A stretch of 64,000 nt of DNA from Verrucomicrobiia bacterium (GCA_030431475.1 JAUIJD010000001.1:180336-244335), one strand, 5' to 3'. Shown: positions 9,410-19,323, counted from the stretch's first letter. Notes: generated by a model from the sequence alone, not told the origin. Made by a program: numbers and translations.

Positions 9410-10639
9410 CTACCGGACGTCGCTCGAGATGATCAGCCCCGAAGGCTGAGACTCCTCCTTCTCGACCGCCACGGCCGCCTTCACCGGCCGCCGGTGGATC
9501 CACACGCTCTGCACGAGGCCCAGCAGGAACATGCACATCACCACGAAGGTTCCCGAGTAACTGATCAGCGGCAGAGGAATCCCGGTGATCGGCATGAGCT
9601 GCACGCACATGCCGATGTTCTCGAAGATGTGGGCGAAGAACAGGCCGACCACCCCGCCGACCAGCATCCGTCCCATCGGATCGCGGGCATAACTCGCCAC
9701 AAACAGGCAGGTGACCAGCAGCAGCGTGAACCCGGTGACCAGCAGCAGGCTTCCCCGGAATCCCTGCTCCTCGGCGATGACCGGGAAGATGAAGTCGTTG
9801 TGGGCCGTGTTGAAGGGGATGAGCTTCCGGGCATGGAGCGACCCCTGCTCCTCGCTCGAGAGGTAGCCCGTCCCGCTCCATCCGGCATGACCGATGGAGA
9901 CGGCGATGTTGTGGGGCGCCCAGGCATCGCCGCTCAGGTCGACCTCACGTCCTTCGAGCATGTCGAGCCACAGCTCGATCCGGGCGGTGCCCCGTTCGGA
10001 GGCCTGCGGCAGCACGATGAAGTAGAGCATCGGCAGTACCGCCAGGCCGATCAGGGCCATGAAGCTGAGGTACCGGAACGGCACGCCGCTGACGATCATC
10101 GCCACCAGGGCGACCGGCAACCACACCAGCGCCGACCCCATGTCCCCCATCTTCACCACCACGAGGAAGGGAGCCCCCGCCACCAGCGCGATCACGCCGA
10201 TCTTGGTCATCGGCTCCTCGAGCAGCCAGCCGACCTTGGGGATTCTCCTCCCGAGTCGCGGCAGGTCCTGCAACAGCCACGCCAGCATCAGGATACCCGC
10301 CGCAATCGCCAGCTGGGCCGGCTGGAACGACAGACCACCGAGCGTGATCTGGTGGACCTCGCTGTCGGAGTTCATGATCGAGGCGCACAGTGCCAGCCCG
10401 GCGACGTAGAGGGGAACCGCCACCCACCGGAACCAGCGGTAGTCCAGCAGTGCGGTCACGAGATAGACGCCCGATCCGACCAGGATCCACTTCTTCTGTT
10501 GACTCGCGAAGAACTCGCCGCCCCCGGTGAGGTGGCGCGCGGCGCTCTCGATCGAGAACACGCCGAAGATGAGCAGCCCGTACATCCAGAAGACGAGCGC
10601 CCAGTTCATTCCCAGCAGCTTGCGGAGCAACGGCGTCAT
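9410..10639 (-). CDS. rodA: Rod-shape-determining peptidoglycan glycosyltransferase RodA (SEDS family)
   Basis: This 409-residue SEDS-family integral membrane protein polymerises peptidoglycan glycan strands during elongation, working with a class B PBP. About ten hydrophobic segments are visible. Signature stretches include YRWFRWVAVPLYVAGL near residue 65, GDMGSALVWLPVALVAM, the large loop with GYLSSEEQGSLHARKLIPFNTAHNDFIFPVIAEEQGF (split here: HARKLIPFNTAHNDFIF and VIAEEQGFRGS) and the C-terminal IFENIGMCVQLMPITGIPLPLISYSGT. PITGIPLPLISYSG is diagnostic of RodA rather than FtsW. The ATG at 10639 (MTPLLRKLLG) was chosen over an upstream in-frame start. No mre genes lie in this window. Confidence 0.9.
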   Translation of the reverse strand: MTPLLRKLLGMNWALVFWMYGLLIFGVFSIESAARHLTGGGEFFASQQKKWILVGSGVYLVTALLDYRWFRWVAVPLYVAGLALCASIMNSDSEVHQITLGGLSFQPAQLAIAAGILMLAWLLQDLPRLGRRIPKVGWLLEEPMTKIGVIALVAGAPFLVVVKMGDMGSALVWLPVALVAMIVSGVPFRYLSFMALIGLAVLPMLYFIVLPQASERGTARIELWLDMLEGREVDLSGDAWAPHNIAVSIGHAGWSGTGYLSSEEQGSLHARKLIPFNTAHNDFIFPVIAEEQGFRGSLLLVTGFTLLLVTCLFVASYARDPMGRMLVGGVVGLFFAHIFENIGMCVQLMPITGIPLPLISYSGTFVVMCMFLLGLVQSVWIHRRPVKAAVAVEKEESQPSGLIISSDVR

Positions 10640-10767
10640 GCGCGTGCGAAAACTCCCCGAAACCCCGGCTTCACGCAAGCACAGGACCACCGATTGTGCC
10701 CCTCACCTCCCGAGCACCCCGGAAGCACCCTTGCGGCGCCGCCGGTTCCGCGCCAGCCTGCTCCCCC

Positions 10768-11265
10768 ATGAGACGCATCGCCATCCCCGTGGTCCTGCTC
10801 GCCATCATCGGGCTGGCGATCTGGTGGTTCTCGCCCACCCAGGTGCTGAAGCGCCGCACCGCCGCCTTCATCGACACCGCGAACGTACCCGCCAACATGA
10901 GCGACATCGGCCGCGGCGCCCGGGGCAAGAACCTGTCCGACTACATGGCCGACCGGGTCCGCGTGGACTCCCCGGAGGACCTGGCCGAGGAGCTGGGCCG
11001 GGAATTCTCCCGCGACCGGGCCGCGGCGCTCTACACGGTGGTCGCCCGATACTGCCGCGAAATCTCGATCACCGACCTGACCTTCGAGTCGGTGACCCAC
11101 GACGGCGACCACGCGGTGGTTCGATTCTCCGCCGACACCATCGTCGATCTCCCCAACCGCCGACCGGTCGACGGCATCGTCACCGTCGAGAGCCGCTGGC
11201 AGAAGACCGAGGGCGCCTGGCTCCTCGAATCCTTCGAGTGGTCGGAGTCACCGCGCCGCCCCTGA
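10768..11265 (+). CDS. Membrane-anchored protein of unknown function (NTF2-like fold suspected)
   Basis: This is a 165-residue protein from ATG 10768. Residues 2-20 (RRIAIPVVLLAIIGLAIWW) form one hydrophobic segment, so it is membrane-anchored with the rest outside. The remaining ~140 residues alternate helix and strand and end in VTVESRWQKTEGAWLLESFEWSE, a pattern common in NTF2-like/SnoaL-type small domains; that is a weak structural guess. It is convergent with guaA (13-base gap) and divergent from rodA. No catalytic motif is visible. Confidence 0.65.
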   Translation: MRRIAIPVVLLAIIGLAIWWFSPTQVLKRRTAAFIDTANVPANMSDIGRGARGKNLSDYMADRVRVDSPEDLAEELGREFSRDRAAALYTVVARYCREISITDLTFESVTHDGDHAVVRFSADTIVDLPNRRPVDGIVTVESRWQKTEGAWLLESFEWSESPRRP

Positions 11266-11278
11266 GCGGGCGCTGCCC

Positions 11279-12805
11279 CTACTCCCACTCGATGCTCGCC
11301 GGCGGCTTGGTCGAGACGTCGTAAAGCACGCGGTTGATCCCGGCCACCCCGTTGAGGATGTCGTTGCTGGTCTCGCGCAGCAGCTGGTAGGGCAGCTCGA
11401 CCCAGTCGGCGGTCATCGCATCCTCGCTGACCACCGCCCGCAGGGAAATCGCCCACTCGTAGCTGCGCTCGTCGCCCTTCACGCCGACCGTCTTCACCGG
11501 CACGAGCGCGGCGTAGGCCTGCCACACCTTGTCATACCAATCGAAGCCCTTGAGGTGGTCGATGAAGATCGCGTCGCACTCGCGGATGATCCCGAGCTTC
11601 TCCTCGGTGATGTCGCCGGGGCAGCGGACCGCCAGGCCCGGACCCGGGAAGGGATGCCGGTGCAGGATGTCGTGGGGAATCCCGAGTGACGCCCCGAGCG
11701 CCCGCACCTCGTCCTTGAACAACTCGGCCAAGGGCTCGAGCACCTTCCCCTCGGCCTGGAGCTCGAGGATGCGGTCGACCCGGTTGTGGTGGGTCTTGAT
11801 CTTCGAGGCCTTCGACTTGGCGTTGGACGCGCTTTCGATCACGTCGGGATAGAGCGTCCCTTGGGCCAGGAGCTCGGCATCGCCGACCGCATCCCAGAAG
11901 ACATCGATGAAGAGGTTGCCGATGATGTCGCGCTTCTTCTCCGGCTCGTCCACCCCCGCCAGCCGGCCGAGGAACAACTCCGAGGCATCGACCGTCTCGA
12001 TCGGGACGCCCATCCGGTGGAAGTTGCTGCGCACCTCCTCGCCCTCGTCCTTCCGCATGAGCCCGTGGTCGACGAAAATGGCGCGCATCTTCACGCCGGC
12101 CTCGTGCAGCAGCACGGCGAGCACCGTACTGTCGACCCCGCCGGAGACGCCGCAGACGACCTGGCGGTCTCCCGCACGCTCCCGGATTCCATCGATGATC
12201 TCGCGCTTCAGGTCATCGATCCGGAACGGCTCCAGATCCTTCGCCTGGAGGAGGAAGTTGTGGAGGATCCGGGTGCCGTCGTGACTGTGCGTCACCTCGG
12301 GGTGGAACTGGATGCCGTAGAAGCGATCCCCCCAGCGCAAGGCCACCGGGGTCCCGTGCTGGTTGGTGGCGATCACCTCGCACCCCTCGCCGAGATCCCG
12401 CACCGTGTCGGAATGACTCATCCACACCTGGGAGTCGTGGGCCAGACCCTCGAACAGGCCCTCGGGTGCCGCGGGCTTCAGCCGGGCCTGCCCGTACTCG
12501 CGCTTGTCGCTGGGATGCACGCTGCCGCCGAACTTGATGTTCAGGAGCTGCATTCCGTAGCAAACCCCGAGCACCGGCACGCCGAACGCCTGCAGGGCCT
12601 CGAAGTCGAGGTCCGGCGCATCCGCATCGGCCGTGCTCTTCGGCCCGCCCGACAGGATGATGGCGCCGGGGCGCCCGATATCCGGGAAATCCTCGATCGC
12701 GTAGAGGCGCGCGAAATACCCGAGCTCGCGGACCCGGCGGACGATGAGCTGCGTGTACTGGGAGCCGAAATCGAGAACGGCGACGTGTTGATCTTCGTGC
12801 TGCAT
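11279..12805 (-). CDS. guaA: GMP synthase (glutamine-hydrolysing)
   Basis: This 508-residue enzyme converts XMP to GMP with ATP and glutamine, the last step of GMP synthesis. The N-terminal class I glutamine amidotransferase domain has the nucleophile Cys82 in LGVCYGMQLL and the His/Glu of the triad in GIQFHPEVTHS. The ATP pyrophosphatase domain has the P-loop VVCGVSGGVDSTVLA. The C-terminal dimerisation domain has RHPFPGPGLAVRCPGDI and ends in the canonical PPASIEWE. The length is normal. It lies 7 bases downstream of guaB, and the pair forms a guaBA operon as in many bacteria. Confidence 0.97.
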   Translation of the reverse strand: MQHEDQHVAVLDFGSQYTQLIVRRVRELGYFARLYAIEDFPDIGRPGAIILSGGPKSTADADAPDLDFEALQAFGVPVLGVCYGMQLLNIKFGGSVHPSDKREYGQARLKPAAPEGLFEGLAHDSQVWMSHSDTVRDLGEGCEVIATNQHGTPVALRWGDRFYGIQFHPEVTHSHDGTRILHNFLLQAKDLEPFRIDDLKREIIDGIRERAGDRQVVCGVSGGVDSTVLAVLLHEAGVKMRAIFVDHGLMRKDEGEEVRSNFHRMGVPIETVDASELFLGRLAGVDEPEKKRDIIGNLFIDVFWDAVGDAELLAQGTLYPDVIESASNAKSKASKIKTHHNRVDRILELQAEGKVLEPLAELFKDEVRALGASLGIPHDILHRHPFPGPGLAVRCPGDITEEKLGIIRECDAIFIDHLKGFDWYDKVWQAYAALVPVKTVGVKGDERSYEWAISLRAVVSEDAMTADWVELPYQLLRETSNDILNGVAGINRVLYDVSTKPPASIEWE

Positions 12806-12812
12806 GTCGAGC

Positions 12813-14267
12813 TTAGCTGATGGGCTGGTAGTTGGTGGGCTCCTCGGTGATCACGATGTCGTGCACGTGGCTCTCGCGGAGCCCGCCCGGCGTGATGCGG
12901 GTGAAGGAGGAGCGCTCCCGCAATTCCTCGAGTTTCGAGGCGCCGACGTAGCCCATGCCCGACCGCAGGCCGCCCATGAGCTGGAAGATGACATCCGCCA
13001 GCGGCCCCTTGTAGGGCACCCGGCCCTCGACGCCCTCGGCGACGAGCTTGCCGGACGAATTCTGGCTGTAGCGGTCGCCCGCGCCCTTCTTCATCGCGCC
13101 GATGGACCCCATGCCCCGGTAGGTTTTGAAGCGCCGGCCCTGCGAATAGACCGTCTGCCCCGGGCTCTCGCGCGTGCCCGCCAGCAGCGAGCCGAGCATC
13201 ACCAGGTCGGCCCCCGCCGCCAGCGCCTTGACCACGTCGCCCGAGTAGCGGATCCCGCCGTCGGCGATCACTTTCACGCCCTTCGAGCGGGCATAAGGCG
13301 CCACGTTCTGGATGGCGGTGAACTGCGGCATGCCGACCCCGGCGATCACCCGCGTGGTGCAGATCGATCCCGGCCCGACTCCAACCTTCAAGGCGCTCGC
13401 CCCGGCATCGATCAGGTCACGGGCACCGGCCTCGGTGACCACGTTTCCGGCGATGACGGGCCGGTCCGAAAGCGCGCGCAGTTTCTCGATCACCTCCATC
13501 ACCCGGGTCGTATGGCCGGTCGCGGCATCGATGAACAACGCATCGGCGCCCGCTTCGATCATCGCCTGCCCCCGCTCGACGCAATCCGGCCCGACCCCCA
13601 CCGCCGCGCCGCACCGCAGGCGGCCGTTGGGATCCTTGGCGGCGTCGGTGAAGGCCGCCCGCTTCTCGATGTCGGCCCCGGTGATCAGGCCGGCCAGCCG
13701 GCCCTCGCCGTCGACGAGCGGAAGCTTCTCGATCCGGTTCTGGTAAAGAATGCGCCGTGCCTCATCGAGCTCGGTGTTGGGGGGAGCGGTCACCAGGCGG
13801 TCCCGCGGGGTCATCACGTCCATCACCCGCGACTGATCGCAGTCGAGGTAGCGGATGTCCCTTCCGGTGATCATTCCCTCGAGGCGCCCCCCCTCATCGA
13901 CCACGGGGAACCCGGAGAAGCCGTGCTCCTGCATGATCTCGACCACCTCCGTCACCGTCTGCTCCTTGCGCACGGTGAGCGGCTTCTGGATCACCGCGTT
14001 CTCCGAACGCTTGACCCGCGACACCATCACCGCCTGTCCCTCGATGTCGCAGGCGCGGTGGATCACCCCCATGCCTCCCTCACGGGCGAGCGCGATCGCC
14101 AGCTCGGATTCGGAAACCGTGTCCATCGCCGCCGAGACCACCGGAATCCGCAGCCCGATGTCATCGGTGAGCGCGGTGGAAAGATCGGTCGTCGCCGGGA
14201 GCACCGCGCTCAACCGGGGGACCAGAAGGACGTCGTCAAATGAGAGCCCGAGAGTGATGTCCGCCAT
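12813..14267 (-). CDS. guaB: Inosine-5'-monophosphate dehydrogenase
   Basis: This 484-residue enzyme oxidises IMP to XMP with NAD, the first committed step to GMP. The TIM barrel opens with [11 protein letters not shown]. Two CBS domains sit in the middle ([20 protein letters not shown] and [18 protein letters not shown]). The catalytic loop is [15 protein letters not shown] with the active-site Cys. The flap has the expected RYSQ. The length is standard. The gene is first in the guaB-guaA pair. The ATG at 14267 ([10 protein letters not shown]) is the natural family start, lying 128 bases from the divergent gene at 14396. Confidence 0.97.
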   Translation of the reverse strand: MADITLGLSFDDVLLVPRLSAVLPATTDLSTALTDDIGLRIPVVSAAMDTVSESELAIALAREGGMGVIHRACDIEGQAVMVSRVKRSENAVIQKPLTVRKEQTVTEVVEIMQEHGFSGFPVVDEGGRLEGMITGRDIRYLDCDQSRVMDVMTPRDRLVTAPPNTELDEARRILYQNRIEKLPLVDGEGRLAGLITGADIEKRAAFTDAAKDPNGRLRCGAAVGVGPDCVERGQAMIEAGADALFIDAATGHTTRVMEVIEKLRALSDRPVIAGNVVTEAGARDLIDAGASALKVGVGPGSICTTRVIAGVGMPQFTAIQNVAPYARSKGVKVIADGGIRYSGDVVKALAAGADLVMLGSLLAGTRESPGQTVYSQGRRFKTYRGMGSIGAMKKGAGDRYSQNSSGKLVAEGVEGRVPYKGPLADVIFQLMGGLRSGMGYVGASKLEELRERSSFTRITPGGLRESHVHDIVITEEPTNYQPIS

Positions 14268-14395
14268 GGCGGAGTCAATGGAGGCGGCGGTCGGGAATCA
14301 AGCCCGAATCCATCCTTGGTGACGAAAACCCGGCGATCGGGCGCACCCCGCTCATTCCCGTTGCCCTCCCCCCCGACTGCTGCCAGATTGCCAGC

Positions 14396-15232
14396 ATGAA
14401 AGCACGCGTCATGCTCATGCCGCTGATTGCCCTGGTTCTCCCCGCCATGGCCCAGGAGGAAGCCACCGAAGGACTCCGCGAGATCCCGCCCGACCTGCTT
14501 GAAGACCCCCATGTCCGCGAGGAGCTCGCCATCAACGAGTTCACCGCGCCGTCGATCTCCCGGATCTTCGATTCGCTCGAATCGCTCGCCCCCCTGCCAC
14601 TCGGCGACCACCCGCGCGAGACGCCCGACAAGATGCCGCTCAACCGCGCCGACCTCGCGATCGAACTCGGCTTCCTCATCGCCGACGGCTTCCTCGTGGT
14701 GCAGGTCGGCGAACTGGGGAAGGTCGAGGATTTCGCCTCGCAGCTGACCCGCTACGCCAAGGCGCTCGGCGCCGGCGAGAAGATCAACCGCCACGCCGCC
14801 AGCCTGCTCGAGTCGGCCCGGGCGGGGAAGGTCGATCAGCTCAAGAAGGAGCTGTCCGCGACCCAGAAGGACGTGGAGATGGAACTCGTCACCCTGCGCG
14901 ACGCCGACCTGGCCCACCTGATCTCCCTCGGCGGCTGGATCCGTGCCCTGCACGTCGCTTCCGGCGCGGTGGAGAAGCAGTTCAGCGAGGAACGTGCCCG
15001 CGAGGTGATGCGGGAGGACATCGCCGACTACTACTCGTCCATCGTCGGCTCGCTGGAACCCCGCATTGCCGAGCGCCCGAGCTTCATCGAGATGCGCAAT
15101 CTTCTCTCGGGCATGCGCTCGGTGATGCTGCTCGACGAGGGCGAAACCCCGAGCGAGGAGAACATCGCGGAGATTCACAAGAAGGCCGCCGAACTGTCGG
15201 CCCTCGCGCTGAAGCGGGAGGAGGGACCGTGA
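14396..15232 (+). CDS. Secreted protein of unknown function
   Basis: This is a 278-residue protein with a clear signal peptide (residues 1-19, hydrophobic MLMPLIALVLPAMA then QEE). The mature part is mostly helical and acidic, with stretches such as ADLAIELGFLIADGFLVVQ, FASQLTRYAKALGAGEKINRHA and SLGGWIRALHVASGAVEKQF. The family was not recognised; the pattern fits the uncharacterised soluble periplasmic proteins common in Verrucomicrobiota. Its TGA overlaps the GTG start of the dehydrogenase at 15229, and that gene in turn overlaps ygfZ, so the three are one coupled operon. The operon context gives no obvious job. Confidence 0.75.
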   Translation: MKARVMLMPLIALVLPAMAQEEATEGLREIPPDLLEDPHVREELAINEFTAPSISRIFDSLESLAPLPLGDHPRETPDKMPLNRADLAIELGFLIADGFLVVQVGELGKVEDFASQLTRYAKALGAGEKINRHAASLLESARAGKVDQLKKELSATQKDVEMELVTLRDADLAHLISLGGWIRALHVASGAVEKQFSEERAREVMREDIADYYSSIVGSLEPRIAERPSFIEMRNLLSGMRSVMLLDEGETPSEENIAEIHKKAAELSALALKREEGP

Positions 15233-16059
15233 CGCTGGCCGTTCTCGGACTCGGCATCATCGGCTCACGGGCCGGCGCCCGGCTCGCCGGACACGACGGA
15301 CGGGACGTCCGGCTGTGGAACCGCACCCCGAAGCAGGTCGCCCACGAGGTGCCGGACCTGGCGAAAGCCGTGGAGGGGGCCGACACGGTCGCCCTCTACC
15401 TGAAGGACGCACCGGCCACCCGCGAGGTGGTCGGGGCCATCGTCGACCAGCTCGCCCCGGGCACCCGGGTCCTCAACCACTCGACCATCGACCTCGACAC
15501 CACGAAATGGCTCGAGACGCTGGCGGCCGAACGCCGCTGGCGCTTCCTCGATGCCCCCTTCACCGGGAGCCGCGATGCCGCCGCGGACGGGAAACTGGTC
15601 TACTACGCCGGGGGCTCGAGCGATCTTGTGGAGGAACTCACGCCGCTGCTGCTTGAGAGTGGCAGGGAGGTCATCCACTGCGGCCCGGTCGGCAGCGCCA
15701 CCCTGCTCAAGCTCGTCACCAACCTGGTGTCGGCCTGCACCGTCCAGGCCCTTTCCGAAGGCCTGGGCATCGCCCTCCGCCACGGCATCGATCCCGCGAG
15801 CTTCACCCGCGCCGTCGCATCGAACGCCTGCGGCTCACCGCTCGCGGCGATGAAGCTGCCGACCATGGAGGCGGGCGATTTCACGACCCACTTCTCGCTC
15901 GAGAACATGCTCAAGGACAGCCGCTACGTCCGCGCCCTCTCCGAAGAGCTCGAGACGCCGGCCATCGATGCCGTGTCGGGACGGATGGCGGCGCTGTGCG
16001 ACGAGGGCCATGCCGCCGAGGACTTCTCGGTGCTGGCCGCCCCCTACCTTCGACGATGA
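15229..16059 (+). CDS. NAD(P)-dependent beta-hydroxyacid dehydrogenase (3-hydroxyisobutyrate dehydrogenase family)
   Basis: This is a 276-residue dehydrogenase with a GTG start that overlaps the previous stop (GTGA). The Rossmann motif AVLGLGIIGSRAGARLAG (GxGxxG) is at the N-terminus, followed by WNRTPKQ, which suggests NADPH preference through the Arg after strand 2. The substrate motif FLDAPFTGSRDAAADGKLVYYAGG corresponds to the family's D-A-P-V-S-G segment (here FTGS), and the catalytic Lys lies in LLKLVTNL. Glyoxylate/succinic semialdehyde reductase is a likely alternative to 3-hydroxyisobutyrate dehydrogenase. The gene overlaps ygfZ by 4 bases. Confidence 0.85.
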   Translation: MTLAVLGLGIIGSRAGARLAGHDGRDVRLWNRTPKQVAHEVPDLAKAVEGADTVALYLKDAPATREVVGAIVDQLAPGTRVLNHSTIDLDTTKWLETLAAERRWRFLDAPFTGSRDAAADGKLVYYAGGSSDLVEELTPLLLESGREVIHCGPVGSATLLKLVTNLVSACTVQALSEGLGIALRHGIDPASFTRAVASNACGSPLAAMKLPTMEAGDFTTHFSLENMLKDSRYVRALSEELETPAIDAVSGRMAALCDEGHAAEDFSVLAAPYLRR

Positions 16060-16868
16060 CCCGCTGCCTCCCGCCCGAAACCCCCGCCGTCCTCGCGTTT
16101 CGCGGCCCCGACGCCGTGCGCTACCTCAACGGACAGCTCACGCAGAACGTCGCCGACCTCGCCGACCGGTCCCTCCCCGCCTGCGTGACCGATGCCAAAG
16201 GCCGCCTCCAGTTCTTCACCTCGGTCTTCCGGGGACGCGTCGACGATGAGGTCATGGTCGCGGGCGACCCCGCCCGGTCCGCCGAACTTCTCGCGCGCCT
16301 CGAACGCTACCTCATCGCGGATGAGGTCGAGATCGAGACGCTCACCGGCCGGTGGTCGCGCCTCCACTCCGACACGCCCATCGAGGGCGCGTGCCTCGTG
16401 AGGTCCACGGACGGCCCCTTCGGATCCGGCATCGATCACTGGTTTCCCGCGGCGGAACTTCCCGATGTGGAGCCGGCTCCGGACGACGAGATCGAAACGC
16501 TGCGCATCACCGCTGGGCTGCCGCTCTGGGGCCGGGAGCTGGAGGACGGCATGCTCCCGCCGGAAGCCGGGCTCGATCGCACGGCGATTTCCTACCGGAA
16601 GGGCTGCTACATCGGCCAGGAGGTGCTTTCGCGAATCAAGTCGGTCGGGCGCGTGAACCGCCGCCTCGCCCGTCTGGCGACGGACGCGCCGGATCCGGCG
16701 GCACTCGTTCTCGACGGCAAGTCCTGCGGCGCCCTGACCAGCATCGCCCCCCTCCCCGGTCCCGATGGATCGCGGGCGGCCCTCGGCTACATCAAGAAGC
16801 CGGCCTACGACCACCGGGAATTCGAGACCGAGACGGGCCACCCCGTGCAGTTCGTCGACTGGGCCTGA
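16056..16868 (+). CDS. ygfZ: Folate-binding protein YgfZ
   Basis: This 270-residue protein is related to the glycine cleavage T protein. In other bacteria YgfZ supports assembly or repair of certain Fe-S enzymes in a folate-dependent way. The diagnostic motif KGCYIGQEVLSRI (K-G-C-Y-x-G-Q-E) is present with its conserved Cys, and the N-terminal half has AVRYLNGQLTQNVADL, matching the family's N-G-x-x-(T/S)-Q-D segment. The ATG at 16056 overlaps the stop of the preceding dehydrogenase, giving translational coupling. It ends just before a terminator-like hairpin shared with convergent bamA. Confidence 0.9.
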   Translation: MTRCLPPETPAVLAFRGPDAVRYLNGQLTQNVADLADRSLPACVTDAKGRLQFFTSVFRGRVDDEVMVAGDPARSAELLARLERYLIADEVEIETLTGRWSRLHSDTPIEGACLVRSTDGPFGSGIDHWFPAAELPDVEPAPDDEIETLRITAGLPLWGRELEDGMLPPEAGLDRTAISYRKGCYIGQEVLSRIKSVGRVNRRLARLATDAPDPAALVLDGKSCGALTSIAPLPGPDGSRAALGYIKKPAYDHREFETETGHPVQFVDWA

Positions 16869-16880
16869 TCCCCGGGCCAC

Positions 16881-16916
16881 AAAAAAGGGGCGGCGGCCGC
16901 TCGGCCACCACCCCTT
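16881..16916 (-). terminator. Rho-independent terminator of bamA
   Basis: Read on the minus strand, 16916-16881 forms an aagggg/cccctt stem extended through gtggcc/ggccgc pairs with two mismatches and a 4-base loop, followed directly by six T. It lies 22 bases past the bamA stop. It may also slow transcription arriving from ygfZ. Confidence 0.75.
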
Positions 16917-16938
16917 CGTTGAAATCGAACTCCGTCGA

Positions 16939-19323
16939 TCAGTACTCGTACTGGAGCGAGAACTGGAAGCGTCCGCCCTGGTCGGCCGCCGGGTCGGGGC
17001 TTTCCACCGGAATCGCGTAGTCGAGTGCGATCGGGACCGGGCTGACCGGAAGCTTGAGGCGCACGCCGACGCCCACGTCGTGGTAGAGATCGCTCGGATC
17101 CGGATCCCACGCGGAGGAATTCACGAAGCCAAGGTCGTAGAAGGCCGCCAGCCGCACGTTGTCGATGATCGGCACGGTGTATTCGACCGAGAAGAAACCG
17201 AGCGACTGCCCGCCGACGACCTCACCGGTGACCGGATCCCGCGGGCCCACGTCACGGAAGTCGAAGCCACGCAGCGTGCGGGCGCCGCCGAGATAAAGGC
17301 GATCGAAGATCGGCACCGTGCCACTCGTCGCGTCGACGAAGGCCAGCTCGCCCTGGACCGACAGGATCGAGTCCCAACGGAGATTCCAGTAGTGCTGACC
17401 GCGGAGGTTCAGGCCGTAGGTATCGACGTCACCGCCGAGGAAGGTCCCGGCCACGCTGACGCCGACGTCGAGCTTGGTGCCCTCGCGCGGGACGATGAGC
17501 GCGTCGCGCGTGTCGTAGATCCAGTTGGCGCTGATCGCGCTCCGGAGGTAATCCCCGGCCTCGGGAAGCAGCAGCGAGGGAGGACCGCCCGCGCCGACCG
17601 AAGCCGCACTGAGCACCGCGACCCCCGGGTCGAGGTCGATCTCGACATTCTCGATCCGGTACTCGGCGGTCATGTAGGTGTGCTCGGTGAGGGGCTTCCG
17701 CACCGAGATGGCCGCGCCGGCATTGGTCTGCTCGTAGAAGTCGGAGAAGTACTGCGAGTCGCGGTAGAACAGCTCACCGGTGAGCGCGAGCTGCTGGCCG
17801 AGGAACCACGGCTCCGTGAGGGAGATCGAGAAGTCGGTCCGCTCCGAACCAAGGCGCAGGTTCATCGCGAAGCGCTGGCCCGCTCCCGTGAACGACCAGG
17901 GATTCAGGATGTCGAAGTTCGACTGCTCGAGGTTGACGAAGCCAACCACGTTGTCGATCGAGCTGAAGCCGATACCGGCCGAGATCGAACCGGTGCGGCG
18001 TTCATTCACCAGGATGTCCACGTCTCGGTAGTTGCCACCCCGCGCGCTCGGCGACGAGGTCACGGAGACCGGATCGAAATACTGAAGACCTTCCAGGCGG
18101 GACTGGGTGGTCTCCAGTTCCACGGAGTTGAAGTAGTCGTCGGGCTTCAGCGGCACCTCCCGGCGGATCACCCGGTCCTGCGTCTTGATGTTGCCCTCGA
18201 TGTTCACGTTGCCGACGCGGAAGCGTTTGCCCTCGGTGATGCGGTAGATCACGTTCACCTGGTTCGGACCGGCGTCGCGGATGTCGGGCGTGACGGTCGC
18301 ATCGGCGTAGCCGCGCGAACCGTAGTAGCTGCGGATCGTGGTCATGTCCGCGCGCATCTTCTTGGAGTTGTAGGCGTCGCCCCCCTGCAGGGTCAGGGCG
18401 GGATAGAGCTCCTCCTCGTTGAAGACCGTCATGCGGCCGAAGCCCACGCCCTTCACGGTGTACTTGTCGCCCTCGCTGATCGGGATCACGAGGTCGACCC
18501 GGCCGTCGCCGACCGGCTCGCGCCGGATCCCCGGGCTGCTGGCCCGCAGGTAGCCCTTCGAGCGGTAGTAATCGAGCACCGACTCGAGATCCTCGTCGAG
18601 CTGGTCGACCTCGAAACGGCCCGAACGGGTGAAGAAGGAAAGCAGACCCTTCTCCTTCACGCTCATCTGGCGCCGCAGCGTGCGGTCGTCGAAGGTACTG
18701 TTGCCCTCGAAGCGAATGTCGCGGATCTCGTTCTTCTGACCTTCCTCGATCACGAAGATCAGCTCGGAGCCGTTGCCGGCCGGAGAAGGTTGCACCCGGT
18801 GACTGATGACCACATCCGGATAGCCCGACTCCTCGTAGTGGTTCTCGAGGTTCTCGCGGGCATCGAGGATCATCTGGTCGCTCAGCGCACCGCCGGCCTT
18901 GAGCTCGGAAGCCTTGGCCAGCTTGGTGTCGGAGAAGACCGTGTTGCCGACGAATCCGACGCCGACGATCTCGCTTCGCGGAACCACCGCGTAGACGACG
19001 CGGACGCCGCCGCCGACCGGTTCGGCGAGGACCCGGACGTCATCGACGAATCCCGACTCGTAGAGCGAGCGGATGTCGTTGTCGATGGTGTCCGTCTTGT
19101 AGGTCGAGCCGGACCGCAACTGGATGTAGTTCCGGAGCCGGGCCTCATCGACCGCGCGGCTGTCCCCTTCGTATCGGAAATCGACCGAGGTGACGTTCTT
19201 GCCTTCGAAGTCCTGGCCCGAGACCTCACCCGCGCCGAAACCCAGGAAAAATGCCGTTGCAAGTACCATTCCGCCCGCTCCTCGGAGCGCGCGCCTCATG
19301 CTTGAAAGGAGTGTTTTACCCAT
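16939..19323 (-). CDS. bamA: Outer membrane protein assembly factor BamA
   Basis: This 794-residue Omp85-family protein is the central component of the BAM complex, inserting beta-barrel proteins into the outer membrane. A signal peptide covers about residues 1-36 (GGMVLATAFFLGFGAGEVSG). Tandem POTRA repeats follow to about residue 430, with recurrent patterns such as VGFVGNTVFSD, IRFEGNSTFDDRTLR and VNIEGNIKTQDRVIRRE. The C-terminal barrel has SAGIGFSSIDNVVGFV, the conserved RGF in ARTLRGFDFRDVGPRD and the terminal aromatic FQFSLQYEY. The ATG at 19323 was chosen because it gives a compact signal peptide. No lpxD or skp follows, unlike the usual gene order. Confidence 0.95.
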   Translation of the reverse strand: MGKTLLSSMRRALRGAGGMVLATAFFLGFGAGEVSGQDFEGKNVTSVDFRYEGDSRAVDEARLRNYIQLRSGSTYKTDTIDNDIRSLYESGFVDDVRVLAEPVGGGVRVVYAVVPRSEIVGVGFVGNTVFSDTKLAKASELKAGGALSDQMILDARENLENHYEESGYPDVVISHRVQPSPAGNGSELIFVIEEGQKNEIRDIRFEGNSTFDDRTLRRQMSVKEKGLLSFFTRSGRFEVDQLDEDLESVLDYYRSKGYLRASSPGIRREPVGDGRVDLVIPISEGDKYTVKGVGFGRMTVFNEEELYPALTLQGGDAYNSKKMRADMTTIRSYYGSRGYADATVTPDIRDAGPNQVNVIYRITEGKRFRVGNVNIEGNIKTQDRVIRREVPLKPDDYFNSVELETTQSRLEGLQYFDPVSVTSSPSARGGNYRDVDILVNERRTGSISAGIGFSSIDNVVGFVNLEQSNFDILNPWSFTGAGQRFAMNLRLGSERTDFSISLTEPWFLGQQLALTGELFYRDSQYFSDFYEQTNAGAAISVRKPLTEHTYMTAEYRIENVEIDLDPGVAVLSAASVGAGGPPSLLLPEAGDYLRSAISANWIYDTRDALIVPREGTKLDVGVSVAGTFLGGDVDTYGLNLRGQHYWNLRWDSILSVQGELAFVDATSGTVPIFDRLYLGGARTLRGFDFRDVGPRDPVTGEVVGGQSLGFFSVEYTVPIIDNVRLAAFYDLGFVNSSAWDPDPSDLYHDVGVGVRLKLPVSPVPIALDYAIPVESPDPAADQGGRFQFSLQYEY

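Noticed and set aside
16765..19305. Plus-strand open frame of 846 codons opposite bamA
   Set aside because: Antisense to a clear Omp85 protein; no domain and shadow-like composition.
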